Below, piece by piece: positions 35,107 through 44,758 of a DNA stretch of 64,000 nt. The notes under the pieces were generated by a model. It worked only from the letters and a program-made list of their open reading frames with translations, did no database searches and was not told the origin of the DNA. Source of the stretch: Bacillota bacterium (GTDB lineage Bacteria > Bacillota > Clostridia > Clostridiales > Clostridiaceae); assembly GCA_030706015.1 (NCBI GenBank), contig JAUZPI010000005.1:1-64000 (forward strand), written 5' to 3'. The translations under genes and the position numbers were made by a program. Position 1 is the stretch's first letter; each line of letters begins with the position of its first letter.

Positions 35107-35130
35107 CCGATGATTAGATAATGATTTCTA
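35107..35130 (+). repeat. possible remnant of the dispersed repeat
   Basis: The 24 bases starting CCGATGATTAGATAATG match the two ends of the dispersed element (CCGATGACTA joined to GATAACGATTTCTA) with two C-to-T differences and the whole central hairpin missing. Could be a deletion scar or chance. Confidence 0.4.
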
Positions 35131-35261
35131 TCCTTCAAGTAGAATCTATAATCCCATCTGAAGCTAGGCATTTGTTTATCCCATAATATTAGTTTAGTTA
35201 GTTTTAATAATTTAATCAAGATAAAAATCTCTATTTTATGCGCATTTCTAAAATAAACATA

Positions 35262-35300
35262 GAAGAGGGCTGTAATAGTATTAGTGCTACAACCCTCTTC
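35262..35300 (-). terminator. stem-loop downstream of ypeB
   Basis: GAAGAGGG-C-TGTA / TACA-A-CCCTCTTC with a 13-nt loop. Strong stem but only a weak T-tract on either side. The 35075-35369 gap otherwise holds no convincing gene. Confidence 0.6.
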
Positions 35301-35369
35301 ATTACTCTTACCAATAAAAATTATAAACACATATCATAGAATTATGTACGTTCACTATATGTATCTATA

Positions 35370-36740
35370 TTACATTGTTAATTGACCATTTGGTGTATTT
35401 CTAATCTGGAGTATTTTTTGCTCATATCCTGTATCTGCATTAATATAAACAATAAAATTATCTTGCTTATAGCTGCCCGCAAATTCATAGCATAAAACTT
35501 CTTTATTGGTTTCAGTTGGAACTAAAGCAAGTCTAGATGTACTTATCTGTAGTCTATTACTAACCCTTTGCTTAGCTTGCTGCTGAGAAACCTTTGGAGA
35601 TCCTATATTTCTATTATCTACATGTGCTGTTAAGTACTTAGCAGCTTCTATACCCATAATACTCCCATCATCTAGTGCTATCTTTAGCTTTAACTGGTCT
35701 GGATATACAACAACCCCCTTATCACTGTATACATAACTGATAATTGCAACATTATTATAAACCAAACCATAGGTTGATGACATTCCCTTATAGCCAATAC
35801 TATCTAAGTAATTTGTACCTATAGATATTGCCTTTTTCAAATCCATTGTAGGTTTTCCAACTGTCCTTTCATCAAGCAGATATAAAAGTTTCCCACCTGC
35901 TCTAGACACCTCACAGGTAACGGGGTCTCCGCTAGTTCTTCCCTTTATCTTTGCATAAAATTTATACGTAGGTATAGTGGGATTTTCCTCAGAACTTTTT
36001 TGCTCTATACTTTCAACTCTGCCCTTTCCTATGGCTGCTACTGCCATTTGTTCAGCTTGCGCCTTTGTAGCCTTAGGCAAAGCATTTATCTTCGGAGATA
36101 TATTCAAACTATTATCTGAAAAAGGTCCATCATAAACTAATGTAGGATATTGAGCTAATTGTTTTTGAATTATTTCAAATTCATTATTTGCCATGTTCAA
36201 GCTGCTTTTAGCGAGAACCCCTCCAACCTTTTGTCTTATTTCCCCCCATCTTACTCTTCCATTATTTATATCATTTTGTACATCCTTCAACTGATTCTCT
36301 AGTGAAAAAGCCGCCTCTTTTAACTGGTCAACTTTAGTAATATCATCATTACTAATATTTTGTCCCTTTGAAGCCTTATCCTCAAGCATATAGCAAAAGT
36401 CTCCTAATTGGGTTAGAAACTTACTTGTTCCATCTATTTGTGCTTGAGGTATAGGCAAAGAGTGAATTTTATCATTTGCAATAGATGAATTTCTAAAGAT
36501 ATCTCCCAAAACAACTATCCCCTGCTCTCTAGAACCTGCTATTGGAGTCTTAGATAGGTTATTTCCTATATTTTCAACTGAATTAATTAATTGATACATG
36601 CTTTTATTATATTCACTGTGTAACACATTCCTATAATCTCTACTCTCCAAAGTCATTAGAATGGCGTATGTGCTAGAAAAAATCACTATAAATGAAGCTA
36701 AAACAGAATATATAATTCTCTTTTTCTGTGTATTCATCAT
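35370..36740 (-). CDS. ypeB: spore germination protein YpeB
   Basis: Inner-spore-membrane partner needed to stabilise the cortex-lytic enzyme SleB. 456 residues: one N-terminal membrane helix (about 10-28), an extracytoplasmic helical domain with repeats, then PepSY-type beta domains from about residue 215 on. Normal length. A second ATG lies immediately after the first; the ribosome site GGGAGG fits either. The usual neighbour sleB is not next to it in this window. Confidence 0.92.
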   Translation of the reverse strand: MMNTQKKRIIYSVLASFIVIFSSTYAILMTLESRDYRNVLHSEYNKSMYQLINSVENIGNNLSKTPIAGSREQGIVVLGDIFRNSSIANDKIHSLPIPQAQIDGTSKFLTQLGDFCYMLEDKASKGQNISNDDITKVDQLKEAAFSLENQLKDVQNDINNGRVRWGEIRQKVGGVLAKSSLNMANNEFEIIQKQLAQYPTLVYDGPFSDNSLNISPKINALPKATKAQAEQMAVAAIGKGRVESIEQKSSEENPTIPTYKFYAKIKGRTSGDPVTCEVSRAGGKLLYLLDERTVGKPTMDLKKAISIGTNYLDSIGYKGMSSTYGLVYNNVAIISYVYSDKGVVVYPDQLKLKIALDDGSIMGIEAAKYLTAHVDNRNIGSPKVSQQQAKQRVSNRLQISTSRLALVPTETNKEVLCYEFAGSYKQDNFIVYINADTGYEQKILQIRNTPNGQLTM

Positions 36741-36922
36741 AATACCTCCCTATAAATGCTGTTTTTAGTATTTGTATCTGAAGCCTGTCATATTCATTAG
36801 CAGAGATATATTACAGCTGTTAATTTTTCCTTAAAAATTTTAGAAATATGTTTATAATTATAAGTATTATATATATAATAAAATTACAGATAAGCTTAAT
36901 CCATTTTAGAAAGGTGAATATA

Positions 36923-38071
36923 ATGAGAGCGTTAATACTTTCTGTTTCGGCAGGAGGCGGTCACGGGAATGCCGCTCAGGCTGTTAAAAATTATATACTT
37001 AAGCACGAACCTCATTCACATATAGATATTATAGATGTTATAAGATATATCAACCCCATTTTAGATAAGGTTATCATTGGCAGCTACTTAAAGACAATTA
37101 AGATTACTCCTTCTCTTTATGGGAAGATATATAAACATACTTATAAAGACTCAGATGATAGTTTTTCTACTGTAAGCAGTAAATTTAATGAAATATTATC
37201 ATCCAGATTACTTCCGGCAATACAGAAATCAAAACCAGATGTAATAATATGTACTCATTTTTTTCCTACAGAAATGATATCTGTACTTAAACTTAAAAAT
37301 AAACTTAATGTGCCAATGGTATGTATTCTTACTGATTACGCTCCACATCCAATATGGATTCATCCTGCAGTAGATACTTATATAGTACCTAATTCAGATA
37401 TAATAGAGGAGATGGCAGAGCGAGGCGTAGACAAGGATAGTATTAAAGACTACGGGATACCCATAAATCCCAACTTCGTCAAAAAATATAATCGAGATGA
37501 AACTCTTAGAGAGTTAGAATTATCACCTTATAAAAAAACCATACTTATTATGGGCGGAAGTCTTGGAATGGGTAAAATAGGAATCATATATAATCAGATT
37601 TCTCAAATAGATAAGGATATCCAAATAATAGTTATCACTGGCAGCAATAAAAAATTATTTTCAAAACTAAAGGAACTTAGTGAGTATTCTAATAAACCAA
37701 CTAGTATATTGGGCTATACTAAAGATGTAAATAAATATATGCAGGCATCAGACTTACTTATTACTAAACCTGGAGGACTTACAATTACAGAGGCTATAGC
37801 AAGTCATGTTCCACTTGCTTTATTTAGTCCAATACCAGGCCAAGAGGAAAAAAACCAGGAATTTTTACTTAAACATAATTTAGCTATAAATCTTGGCGAT
37901 GGCAGCAATTGCAAAAGAATAATAGAAGAGTTAATTTCCTCTCCTTCTATATTGGAAGCAATGAAAGCAAACTGTATCAAATACTCTAAACCTTCTTGCG
38001 GAGATAATATATACGAACATTTACGTTCGTTGATATATAAGTATTCTTTAGACGAAGTTAAGGATAGTTAA
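36923..38071 (+). CDS. MGDG synthase/UgtP-like processive glycosyltransferase
   Basis: GT28-family enzyme expected to add glucose or galactose to diacylglycerol at the inner membrane face, supplying glycolipids. 382 residues. N-terminal LILSVSAGGGHGNAAQAVKNY is the acceptor/membrane-binding motif; the nucleotide-sugar site is seen in LLITKPGGLTITEAIASHVPL near 285 and PIPGQEEKNQEFL near 310. The ATG at 36923 follows AAAGGTG; the reading frame is open further upstream but without a ribosome site. Could also be a MurG-like enzyme for another lipid. Confidence 0.85.
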   Translation: MRALILSVSAGGGHGNAAQAVKNYILKHEPHSHIDIIDVIRYINPILDKVIIGSYLKTIKITPSLYGKIYKHTYKDSDDSFSTVSSKFNEILSSRLLPAIQKSKPDVIICTHFFPTEMISVLKLKNKLNVPMVCILTDYAPHPIWIHPAVDTYIVPNSDIIEEMAERGVDKDSIKDYGIPINPNFVKKYNRDETLRELELSPYKKTILIMGGSLGMGKIGIIYNQISQIDKDIQIIVITGSNKKLFSKLKELSEYSNKPTSILGYTKDVNKYMQASDLLITKPGGLTITEAIASHVPLALFSPIPGQEEKNQEFLLKHNLAINLGDGSNCKRIIEELISSPSILEAMKANCIKYSKPSCGDNIYEHLRSLIYKYSLDEVKDS

Positions 38072-38072
38072 T

Positions 38073-38109
38073 AATAAACCAGAAGAAATCACCTTTCTTC
38101 TGGTTTATT
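38073..38109. terminator. bidirectional terminator, overlaps the spoIIR stop
   Basis: Perfect 16-bp stem AATAAACCAGAAGAAA / TTTCTTCTGGTTTATT with loop TCACC. It lies between the glycosyltransferase and the converging spoIIR, whose stop codon (38089-38091) is in the loop. Confidence 0.92.
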
Positions 38110-38859
38110 GCTATCTAATAAATATTTAAATGCTGTGGGTTCTTTTGCATTTGAATTGATGATTTGTTTTTGTGTTTCACTTTTCTTATTTGTAGTTTTA
38201 TCCTCATTTAACTTACTAATTATTTTTTTAATTTCTTCAAGCAATTTAGATTTAACTACTATATTGTCATTATTAACATCTTCACCATTTACTATTTTAT
38301 ATTCTTCCGGAGTTAATACCTTTTTCATAGCTTCCTGAGTTTTCTCTTCTTCAACTTGCCCCTTGGTAACATCAATAAAACATAGAGGCGGGAACATAAC
38401 GCACCACCAGTTATGCCCTTCAGCTTTACCAATTAAAATTCTATATGCTTCGTATCTTCCTTGAGGCAATACAATATTTCCATAAGTCTTAACCGGAAAA
38501 TTGGTATATGCTAATTCAGTTTTTACTGAATAACTGTATCCATTTTCTTTTACTACATCCTGGGCAATTTTCTTAATAGCTTCATCATTTTCCTTCAATA
38601 TCTCTCTTGATTCATTAATATTTTTCGAATTTTTTAATTTAGGTGATATATATTGCAACACTTTATCTCTTACCTTAAGCTTTACATTCTGATCCTCTAC
38701 GCTGTCACTATTAGCCAGCACATGAAACCTAATTACTTTTTTTGATATATCCTCTTGATAATTTATACTATTTTCAGCTTTTACATCTTTATATGAAACA
38801 TTTGGCAAAACCAAAAGAATGCATAAAGCAATTAATGTTATGGAAATAACTTTTTTCAT
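38089..38859 (-). CDS. spoIIR: stage II sporulation protein R
   Basis: Forespore-made secreted signal that triggers SpoIIGA to cleave pro-SigE in the mother cell. 256 residues with an N-terminal signal helix (about 2-20). Conserved core: VIRFHVLANSDSVEDQNVKLKVRDKVL near 43 and AEGHNWWCVMFPPLCFIDVT near 148. Has a Lys/Asn-rich C-terminal tail. In Bacillus spoIIR is part of the ywl region; here it stands beside the germinant receptor. Confidence 0.95.
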   Translation of the reverse strand: MKKVISITLIALCILLVLPNVSYKDVKAENSINYQEDISKKVIRFHVLANSDSVEDQNVKLKVRDKVLQYISPKLKNSKNINESREILKENDEAIKKIAQDVVKENGYSYSVKTELAYTNFPVKTYGNIVLPQGRYEAYRILIGKAEGHNWWCVMFPPLCFIDVTKGQVEEEKTQEAMKKVLTPEEYKIVNGEDVNNDNIVVKSKLLEEIKKIISKLNEDKTTNKKSETQKQIINSNAKEPTAFKYLLDSNKPEER

Positions 38860-38937
38860 AATAAATCTCCCCCATAATTATAAAATACTAAAATTAATTC
38901 TCCTGTTTGAAATTATTCCCACAACAAAAAAATATAT

Positions 38938-40113
38938 TCACCTAGTTACTCCAATTCTTCTAATTTTTGTAGCCACATCAACTCTAATAACTGCATCCTT
39001 GAATTCTTTTTCCCAATTACCTTTTACTTTTTGCCAAATAGATGGATTATACTTTTCTACAGCTTCCCTTAAACCAATAGGATCCATTTCATATCTTTGC
39101 TGCAGTATTTTTGCTACCTGTTCACACTCACTTGCTAAAGATTCATTAAAATATTCCTGCAAGGTATCGAGTTTACTTATTGAAAATACATCCTTATCAA
39201 CATCAAACTCCCTCAAATCTCCTTCTAAATTAATGTCTATATAGAAAGCTAATTTACCGCCAGAGGTTCCCACTTTAATTTTTCTTTGCATTCCGCTAAA
39301 CTCTACATCCACAGGATGACCTCCCACAAAAATTGATCTTTGCCCTCCAACTAATTTTCCTCGTAATAATTCCAAATCTACTGTTTCTGCAGGATTTAAT
39401 TGACCAATTAATTTATAGTCTTTTATCAATGCAACCCCGTCAAGTCTTAATTCATTTTTATCCTTCTCTAATTTTACCCTAGGTAATATAGCATTACCAT
39501 TAACACTTAGGTTTTGAAGAAATTCATTTAAATTTATTGGTAGTATACTTGCACTTTTCCCTACATTTTCCATAAGACCACTTAAATATGTTTCTATATT
39601 CTTTTCAGTATCTGGTTTATATTTTATATAATCTTCTGTTTTTCCTTCCGCCACTACCACAGTCATCTCTCTATTTAGTTCAGGCTGTCTCTGAATATAA
39701 TCTATAATTTCTTTTACCACATTAGAGTATTTCATCAAATCATCACTTAGCATAAGCAATTGAGTATGACCTAAATGTACACTTCTGCTGCTTTTAGAAT
39801 TAGCCTTTGTATATGCATCCTCCATTGAATAAGCTTGAACAGATATGTTCTTATCAGAAGCCGTCCCTCCCTTTTCTGGCCCTAGCTGCGTAATATCAGG
39901 GAAACTATAAATTACATTTATTCTTTGCATATCAGATTGCTGAAAGGGGTCTCCAGGTTTTATAGCTTTTATATCTTTACTGGCTATATCTTTTCCTGAA
40001 TCTACACCTATAGTTGAAATAAATATTCTTCTATCTATTTCAACCTTATCCCAACAGCCGCTTAGAAATGTACAGCATGTAATGAATATGATCACCATTT
40101 TAAGAAATTTCAT
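38938..40113 (-). CDS. germinant receptor C subunit (Ger(x)C family lipoprotein)
   Basis: Lipid-anchored subunit of a nutrient receptor in the inner spore membrane. 391 residues. Signal with lipobox FLSGC at about residue 20, then CWDKVEIDRRIFISTIGVD typical of GerC proteins; the rest is the three-domain GerC fold. Start codon overlaps the stop of the B-subunit gene (ATGA), so translation is coupled. Confidence 0.92.
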   Translation of the reverse strand: MKFLKMVIIFITCCTFLSGCWDKVEIDRRIFISTIGVDSGKDIASKDIKAIKPGDPFQQSDMQRINVIYSFPDITQLGPEKGGTASDKNISVQAYSMEDAYTKANSKSSRSVHLGHTQLLMLSDDLMKYSNVVKEIIDYIQRQPELNREMTVVVAEGKTEDYIKYKPDTEKNIETYLSGLMENVGKSASILPINLNEFLQNLSVNGNAILPRVKLEKDKNELRLDGVALIKDYKLIGQLNPAETVDLELLRGKLVGGQRSIFVGGHPVDVEFSGMQRKIKVGTSGGKLAFYIDINLEGDLREFDVDKDVFSISKLDTLQEYFNESLASECEQVAKILQQRYEMDPIGLREAVEKYNPSIWQKVKGNWEKEFKDAVIRVDVATKIRRIGVTR

Positions 40114-41201
40114 ATTACATTCCCCTTCCTTATCTTAGTTACAACTAATAATAGTAGAGGAATAACTAAAAATAAAACAAAATACAAAATCGGCATAAGC
40201 TTAGTTTGTATATCATATAATTCAGCAATATTCTGGGGAAAAAGCGCAATAAAATATATAAACGGAATTATAATTAAACTGGATATTTTTGTATCTTCAA
40301 CCTTTATGGTTTTCTTTAAAACGTCCGCTGCAAAGTAGTAAAGATTTGCAAAGGTAGAAAAATAAAATAATACCCACAGAGCCATAACTACACCTTCCCA
40401 GCGCTCCACAAAGGAACCTGGTACATTTATAGTTTTTATCATAGTTATTAAAGGCCATAAAATTTCCTTTGTTTGTTCTGTGGAAAATACAGCCACACAT
40501 AATACTGTAACCACAATATAAATCAAAGTAACGTATATGGTACTTCTAGATATAACCTTTCCAATTCCCGTCTTATCTCGTAAATTAGGGATAAGTAAAT
40601 AGGCTATCACAAATCCCTCCATACCATACGCAGTGGTGGGAATAGCATTTATATAATCTGTAAACTTATTATGAAAAATTGGCAATAAATTACTAAAGTC
40701 TGCACCTTTTAGCGTAAAAATAAGTACCAAAAACATAGATATATACAAAATCCAAAAAACAAATTGGTTATATCTTATTAAAACATCAAATCCACTCCTA
40801 ACAAGATATGTCCCTACAAATATCATCAGTATTAATATAAATTCTGTAGGTGTCCTTAGCAGCAGATAATTCTTTATTACCTCTATAAAGTTTCTCATAG
40901 CAATACTAGTAAAAAACACAGCATATACTACAAAAATCAACTCAATTATTCCTCCAAATACTTTCCCTAAGTTTCTTTCAAGCAAATCATTAAGAGAAAT
41001 ATATCCATTACTCTTCACAACTGTATAAATCAAATAAATACAAAGAAATGAAATCAAACCATTTATAATAATTATGAGCCATCCATCATTTCCCACTAGT
41101 CTAACCAGTTCTCTTGGAAGAGAAAAAATTCTGATATTAACCATAACTAGAATTAATGTTATGGCCAAATCATATTTACTAATCAGGCTTTCTTGTTTCA
41201 T
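40110..41201 (-). CDS. germinant receptor B subunit (GerAB/permease family)
   Basis: Amino-acid-permease-like subunit that binds germinant. 363 residues, about ten membrane helices. Family stretches: IRIFSLPRELVRLVGNDGWL near 25, TTAYGMEGFVIAYLLIPNL near 200 and the FVERWEGVVMALWVLFYFSTFANLYYFA segment near 265. Starts 16 bp after the A-subunit gene. Confidence 0.93.
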   Translation of the reverse strand: MKQESLISKYDLAITLILVMVNIRIFSLPRELVRLVGNDGWLIIIINGLISFLCIYLIYTVVKSNGYISLNDLLERNLGKVFGGIIELIFVVYAVFFTSIAMRNFIEVIKNYLLLRTPTEFILILMIFVGTYLVRSGFDVLIRYNQFVFWILYISMFLVLIFTLKGADFSNLLPIFHNKFTDYINAIPTTAYGMEGFVIAYLLIPNLRDKTGIGKVISRSTIYVTLIYIVVTVLCVAVFSTEQTKEILWPLITMIKTINVPGSFVERWEGVVMALWVLFYFSTFANLYYFAADVLKKTIKVEDTKISSLIIIPFIYFIALFPQNIAELYDIQTKLMPILYFVLFLVIPLLLLVVTKIRKGNVI

Positions 41202-41216
41202 ATCTCCTCACCTCTC

Positions 41217-42698
41217 TTATTTTTGCCTAACTTTGTCTCCTGTATTTAAAAATTGAGGTCTAGTTTTAAAATATTGAAATGGAGCTCTTATATATAAATC
41301 TTTATAATCAACTGCATTAGGATTAGCCGCTGGTGCCAGATATGGTATACCAAAACTTTTTAATCTAGCCAGATGAATTATTAGTACTATAAGCCCCAAC
41401 ATTATTCCATATAATCCAATAATCGCAGCTGCAATTATTAACAGGAGTCTCACTAATCTTAACGCCCAAGTAACAGAATAGTTGGGCGTTATAAAACTTG
41501 TAATCGCCGTAAGAGAAACTATTATTATCATTATAGGGCTTACTATGCCTGCACTTACAGCTGCCTGACCTATAATTATACCTCCAACGATTCCTATAGT
41601 TGCCCCTATTGGCTTAGGAAGTCTAACTACTGCCTCTAATAGCAATCCTAAACTTACTTCCATAATCAATGCCTCTATAAAGGCAGGGAATGGCACTCCT
41701 TCCCTCGATCCAGCTATAGAATAAGCTAATTTAGTTGGAATTATATTTGTATGAAAAGAAGTTACCGCTACATAAAGCGCTGGAAGTACCATAGCAATTA
41801 ATATTGCTATAATTCTCATAATTCTTATTACAGATGCATAAATCCACCTTTGATTATAATCATCTGGAGACTGAAAAAAACTTGGCAAAGTAGCCGGAAC
41901 TATTATTGCGAAAGGAGAATTATCAACTAAGACAGCTACTCTCCCCTCAAACAATGCAGCTGCTACCACATCTGGTCTCTCAGTACTTTGAATCTGAGGA
42001 AATATAGACCAACTATTATCCTCTATAAGCTGCTCAATATATCCACTATCCAAAATGGCATCTATATTTATATTATCTATCTTCTGTTCTACTTGGCTAA
42101 GTATATCCTTATTTACTATATCATCTATGTATGTTATAACCACGTCTGTTTTAGATCGCTTTCCAACAGTTGTAGGTTTCATCCTAAGTCTAGTATCTCT
42201 TATCCTTCTTCTAATCAGTGCTGTATTGAATCTAATAGTTTCTGTTAAACCTTCCCTAGACCCTCTTACTAAAGTCTCTGCTGACGGTTCACCAACACCT
42301 CTATTCACCCAGCTGCGGTTTGCGATTATTATAGATACATCTATACCCTCTATAAGCATTATAGTTTCACCAGAAAGCATCCATTTAAGTGATTCAGACA
42401 TTTTTTTAACATCCTTCATATCAGTTACTGTCATTATTCTGTTTTTGATATCATCTAAAGACTTTATAGGCTTTAAACTCATCATCAAGGGCCTCATTAC
42501 AAAATCGTCCAGCAATACTTTATCTGCCATACCATCTATGTATATGAGAGCTGCCTTAGCGTCATTTATGTAGAATTGTCTAAAAACCACATCAGAATTA
42601 TCCTTTAGTATTTCTTTCAAATATTTAACATTATCATCCAAACTTTTGGATATCTCATCTTGAATTAACTCCTCCAAAACCTTCACTTCCCTTATCAA
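41217..42698 (-). CDS. germinant receptor A subunit (GerA family)
   Basis: Scaffold and putative channel subunit of the receptor. 493 residues: soluble N-terminal domain (about 1-250) with DDVYITYIDD-like features, then five or so membrane helices (about 285-445). Conserved ILDSGYIEQLIEDNSWSIFPQIQSTERPD near 215 and EGREGVPFPAFIEALIMEV-type segment near 335. First gene of the A-B-C operon. Start is uncertain: several TTG/GTG codons occur in the first eight positions and none has an ideal ribosome site. Confidence 0.92.
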   Translation of the reverse strand: MIREVKVLEELIQDEISKSLDDNVKYLKEILKDNSDVVFRQFYINDAKAALIYIDGMADKVLLDDFVMRPLMMSLKPIKSLDDIKNRIMTVTDMKDVKKMSESLKWMLSGETIMLIEGIDVSIIIANRSWVNRGVGEPSAETLVRGSREGLTETIRFNTALIRRRIRDTRLRMKPTTVGKRSKTDVVITYIDDIVNKDILSQVEQKIDNINIDAILDSGYIEQLIEDNSWSIFPQIQSTERPDVVAAALFEGRVAVLVDNSPFAIIVPATLPSFFQSPDDYNQRWIYASVIRIMRIIAILIAMVLPALYVAVTSFHTNIIPTKLAYSIAGSREGVPFPAFIEALIMEVSLGLLLEAVVRLPKPIGATIGIVGGIIIGQAAVSAGIVSPIMIIIVSLTAITSFITPNYSVTWALRLVRLLLIIAAAIIGLYGIMLGLIVLIIHLARLKSFGIPYLAPAANPNAVDYKDLYIRAPFQYFKTRPQFLNTGDKVRQK

Positions 42699-42736
42699 TT
42701 GTGATTAGTATTCTTTTAAATATTAGTATAAGAGTT

Positions 42737-42931
42737 TTAACCAAATATCCATCTAGCTATATATGCAATAATAGCTATAACTATCGCCCCTATACCTACG
42801 ACCTTCGCCTTTAAAGCTGTATCTTGCCTGTTTTCAGAAGTCATACTCTTTGAGTCAAAAAATCCAACGATAATCCCCTGTACTACCATTATAATTACGA
42901 AATAAATATCAAACTGATTTAAAACTCTCAT
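42737..42931 (-). CDS. small two-helix membrane protein upstream of the germinant receptor
   Basis: Not assigned to a named family with certainty. 64 residues from the ATG at 42931 (GGGTG 8 bases upstream): helix 1 about 8-26, a polar link with SENRQDTALKAK, helix 2 about 44-62. Small proteins of this size and topology accompany several ger operons (GerD/GerW-like accessories or the GerXD type); a role in receptor function is inference from position only, 38 bp ahead of the A subunit. Confidence 0.65.
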   Translation of the reverse strand: MRVLNQFDIYFVIIMVVQGIIVGFFDSKSMTSENRQDTALKAKVVGIGAIVIAIIAYIARWIFG

Positions 42932-43084
42932 TTTTTCACACCCAAACTCCATATCATTCTTGAAAATAATTTTCTAATTTAGTGTTTCCACTTTTTCTAA
43001 ACTTATAAATGCAAACCATAATCTAAGCTTTCATTTTTAAATAGGTATAAAAAAACTAAATTATGTAAATAATTAGAGATAAAT

Positions 43085-43247
43085 TTATCCGATGACTATC
43101 AGCCGTAATACTCCCGCTTCTATGAGCGGGAGATAACGGCTGCTACGTCCCTGGATAACGATTTCTCCTAAAGGATAACGATTTCTAAGCGTCTTCGACG
43201 CTAAGAACTCTGTTAATAAGCGTCTTCGTCGCTAAGAACTCTGTTAA
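43085..43247 (+). repeat. dispersed hairpin repeat, copy 3, with internal duplications
   Basis: Plus strand from TTATCCGATGACTA. Contains the full nested hairpin (CTCCCGCT / AGCGGGAG inside CAGCCGT / ACGGCTG). Unlike the others it carries GGATAACGATTTCT twice and the segment AAGCGTCTTCG-CGCTAAGAACTCTGTTAAT twice in tandem, bringing it to about 163 bp. It ends 18 bp before the start of the LysM gene. Confidence 0.92.
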
Positions 43248-43264
43248 TTGAAAGGAGTTTTAAA

Positions 43265-43684
43265 ATGGACATACTCTTAGATAAATTTATTACCTTCGTT
43301 AAAGAACTTCAAAAAACAGATGAGGAAAGGCATACTTTTATGGTAGGAATCTTCTCTACATTATTTTTTGAATTAGGTGTGTTTTACGAATTATTAAAGT
43401 GTAAAAATATTCATGATATTATTAGATATATTGCCTTAGGGTTTTTATTCATTGTAATTTGTGTGTTGCTTATTCTTTCTTCAAAAATATATGAATATTA
43501 CATATTTTCAAGCGCTGAATATGTATTATACATTGTACAGAAGGGAGATACCTTATTAGAATTAGCAAAATGCTATTTACCTGAGTGCAATCCATCTAAA
43601 ACCTTAGAAATAATTAAACTTAAGAATAGTATTAAAGGTACTATAAATCCCGGAGAGGCAATACTATTACCTACAAAAAAATAA
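43265..43684 (+). CDS. membrane-anchored LysM-domain protein
   Basis: 139 residues: amphipathic N-terminus, two hydrophobic segments (about 27-45 and 52-72), then a single LysM-like domain (about 85-137, YIVQKGDTLLELAKCYL ... INPGEAILLPTKK) that should bind glycan. Specific role unknown. Ribosome site AAAGGAG lies 7 bases before the ATG and only a few bases after repeat copy 3. Single gene with its own terminator. Confidence 0.78.
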   Translation: MDILLDKFITFVKELQKTDEERHTFMVGIFSTLFFELGVFYELLKCKNIHDIIRYIALGFLFIVICVLLILSSKIYEYYIFSSAEYVLYIVQKGDTLLELAKCYLPECNPSKTLEIIKLKNSIKGTINPGEAILLPTKK

Positions 43685-43703
43685 TATCTAAATAAGACGA
43701 TAA

Positions 43704-43737
43704 AAAAATCATCAGTTTGAATCAACTGATGATTTTT
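43704..43737. terminator. bidirectional terminator between the LysM gene and ispE
   Basis: Perfect 14-bp stem AAAAATCATCAGTT / AACTGATGATTTTT with a 6-nt loop; A- and T-rich flanks suit both converging genes. Confidence 0.9.
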
Positions 43738-43744
43738 AAATATA

Positions 43745-44590
43745 TTAAATAGTACGTGTAATATAGGTTTCTTTATATTCCTGTCTAAACCTTTCAAAGC
43801 ATCTTTGAGCTTTTAACATATCATCAAAGAAAGCAAATACCGTTGGTCCGCTGCCACTCATCATAGACCCCAATGCTCCCATTTTCAACATTTCACTTTT
43901 GATATTCTTTATTAGATTATGCCTTCTCAAAGTTACATTCTCAAGAACATTTTTCATATTTTGACCAATATAGCTCAAATTATTATTATCAATAGCTTGA
44001 ATTAAACCTTTTGTATTAGGATGTCTATGAATCTTAGATATATCAATACTCTTATAAACCTCTTTTGTAGATACACCGAAATTTGGTTTAACCAAAATTA
44101 ATATATGGTTTTTAAAAGCCTTCAGCGGTGCAACCTCTTCTCCTATACCTTTACACAAAGCTGTTCCCCCTACTATGCAGTAAGGTACATCTGCTCCAAT
44201 TGTAACCCCTAATTCCATTAGCTCCTTATCACTGGCATTTATCTTAAATAAATTTCTCATGCCCCTAAGAACAGCTGCTGCATCAGTACTACCTCCAGCA
44301 AGGCCTGCTGCAACAGGGATGTTCTTTTTTATAGATATATTTACACCTTCGTCTATGCTGTATGTATCAATGAACAATTTAGCAGCCTTATATGCTAAAT
44401 TTCTGCCGTCTACAGGAATATAAGGCTTATTGCAATTTATATTTATACCTTGTAAATCCTTCTCTATGATTATAGAATCATACAAATCTATAGTCTGCAT
44501 AATCATCTCCAGCAGATGATATCCATCCTCCTCACGCTTCCCAACTATATCTAAGGATATATTCACTTTGGCATATGCCTTAATTAACAT
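43745..44590 (-). CDS. ispE: 4-diphosphocytidyl-2-C-methyl-D-erythritol kinase
   Basis: ATP-dependent kinase of the MEP isoprenoid pathway. 281 residues. GHMP motifs: AYAKVNISLDIVGKREDGYH-type start near residue 5, IPVAAGLAGGSTDAAAVLRG (phosphate loop) near 91 and GSMMSGSGPTVFAFFDD near 238. In Clostridium it commonly lies near veg/yabG. Confidence 0.96.
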   Translation of the reverse strand: MLIKAYAKVNISLDIVGKREEDGYHLLEMIMQTIDLYDSIIIEKDLQGININCNKPYIPVDGRNLAYKAAKLFIDTYSIDEGVNISIKKNIPVAAGLAGGSTDAAAVLRGMRNLFKINASDKELMELGVTIGADVPYCIVGGTALCKGIGEEVAPLKAFKNHILILVKPNFGVSTKEVYKSIDISKIHRHPNTKGLIQAIDNNNLSYIGQNMKNVLENVTLRRHNLIKNIKSEMLKMGALGSMMSGSGPTVFAFFDDMLKAQRCFERFRQEYKETYITRTI

Positions 44591-44758
44591 CTAATTGCTA
44601 CCTCCAACCCTTTTGTATATCTTATAACATTAACTCAGCTCTATTTTAACGTATATTTATTTGTATTATATCAAAATATTATTCATGGTACAAATGAAGC
44701 GTAAAGGTACTAATTTGTTTTACTGCATTTTACCTCAAGAAGCTACTGCAAAAACAAT

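Noticed and set aside
35043..35330. 95-codon open frame overlapping the ywiB start
   Set aside because: Overlaps the ywiB start and the stem-loop at 35262, has no family features and no convincing ribosome site.
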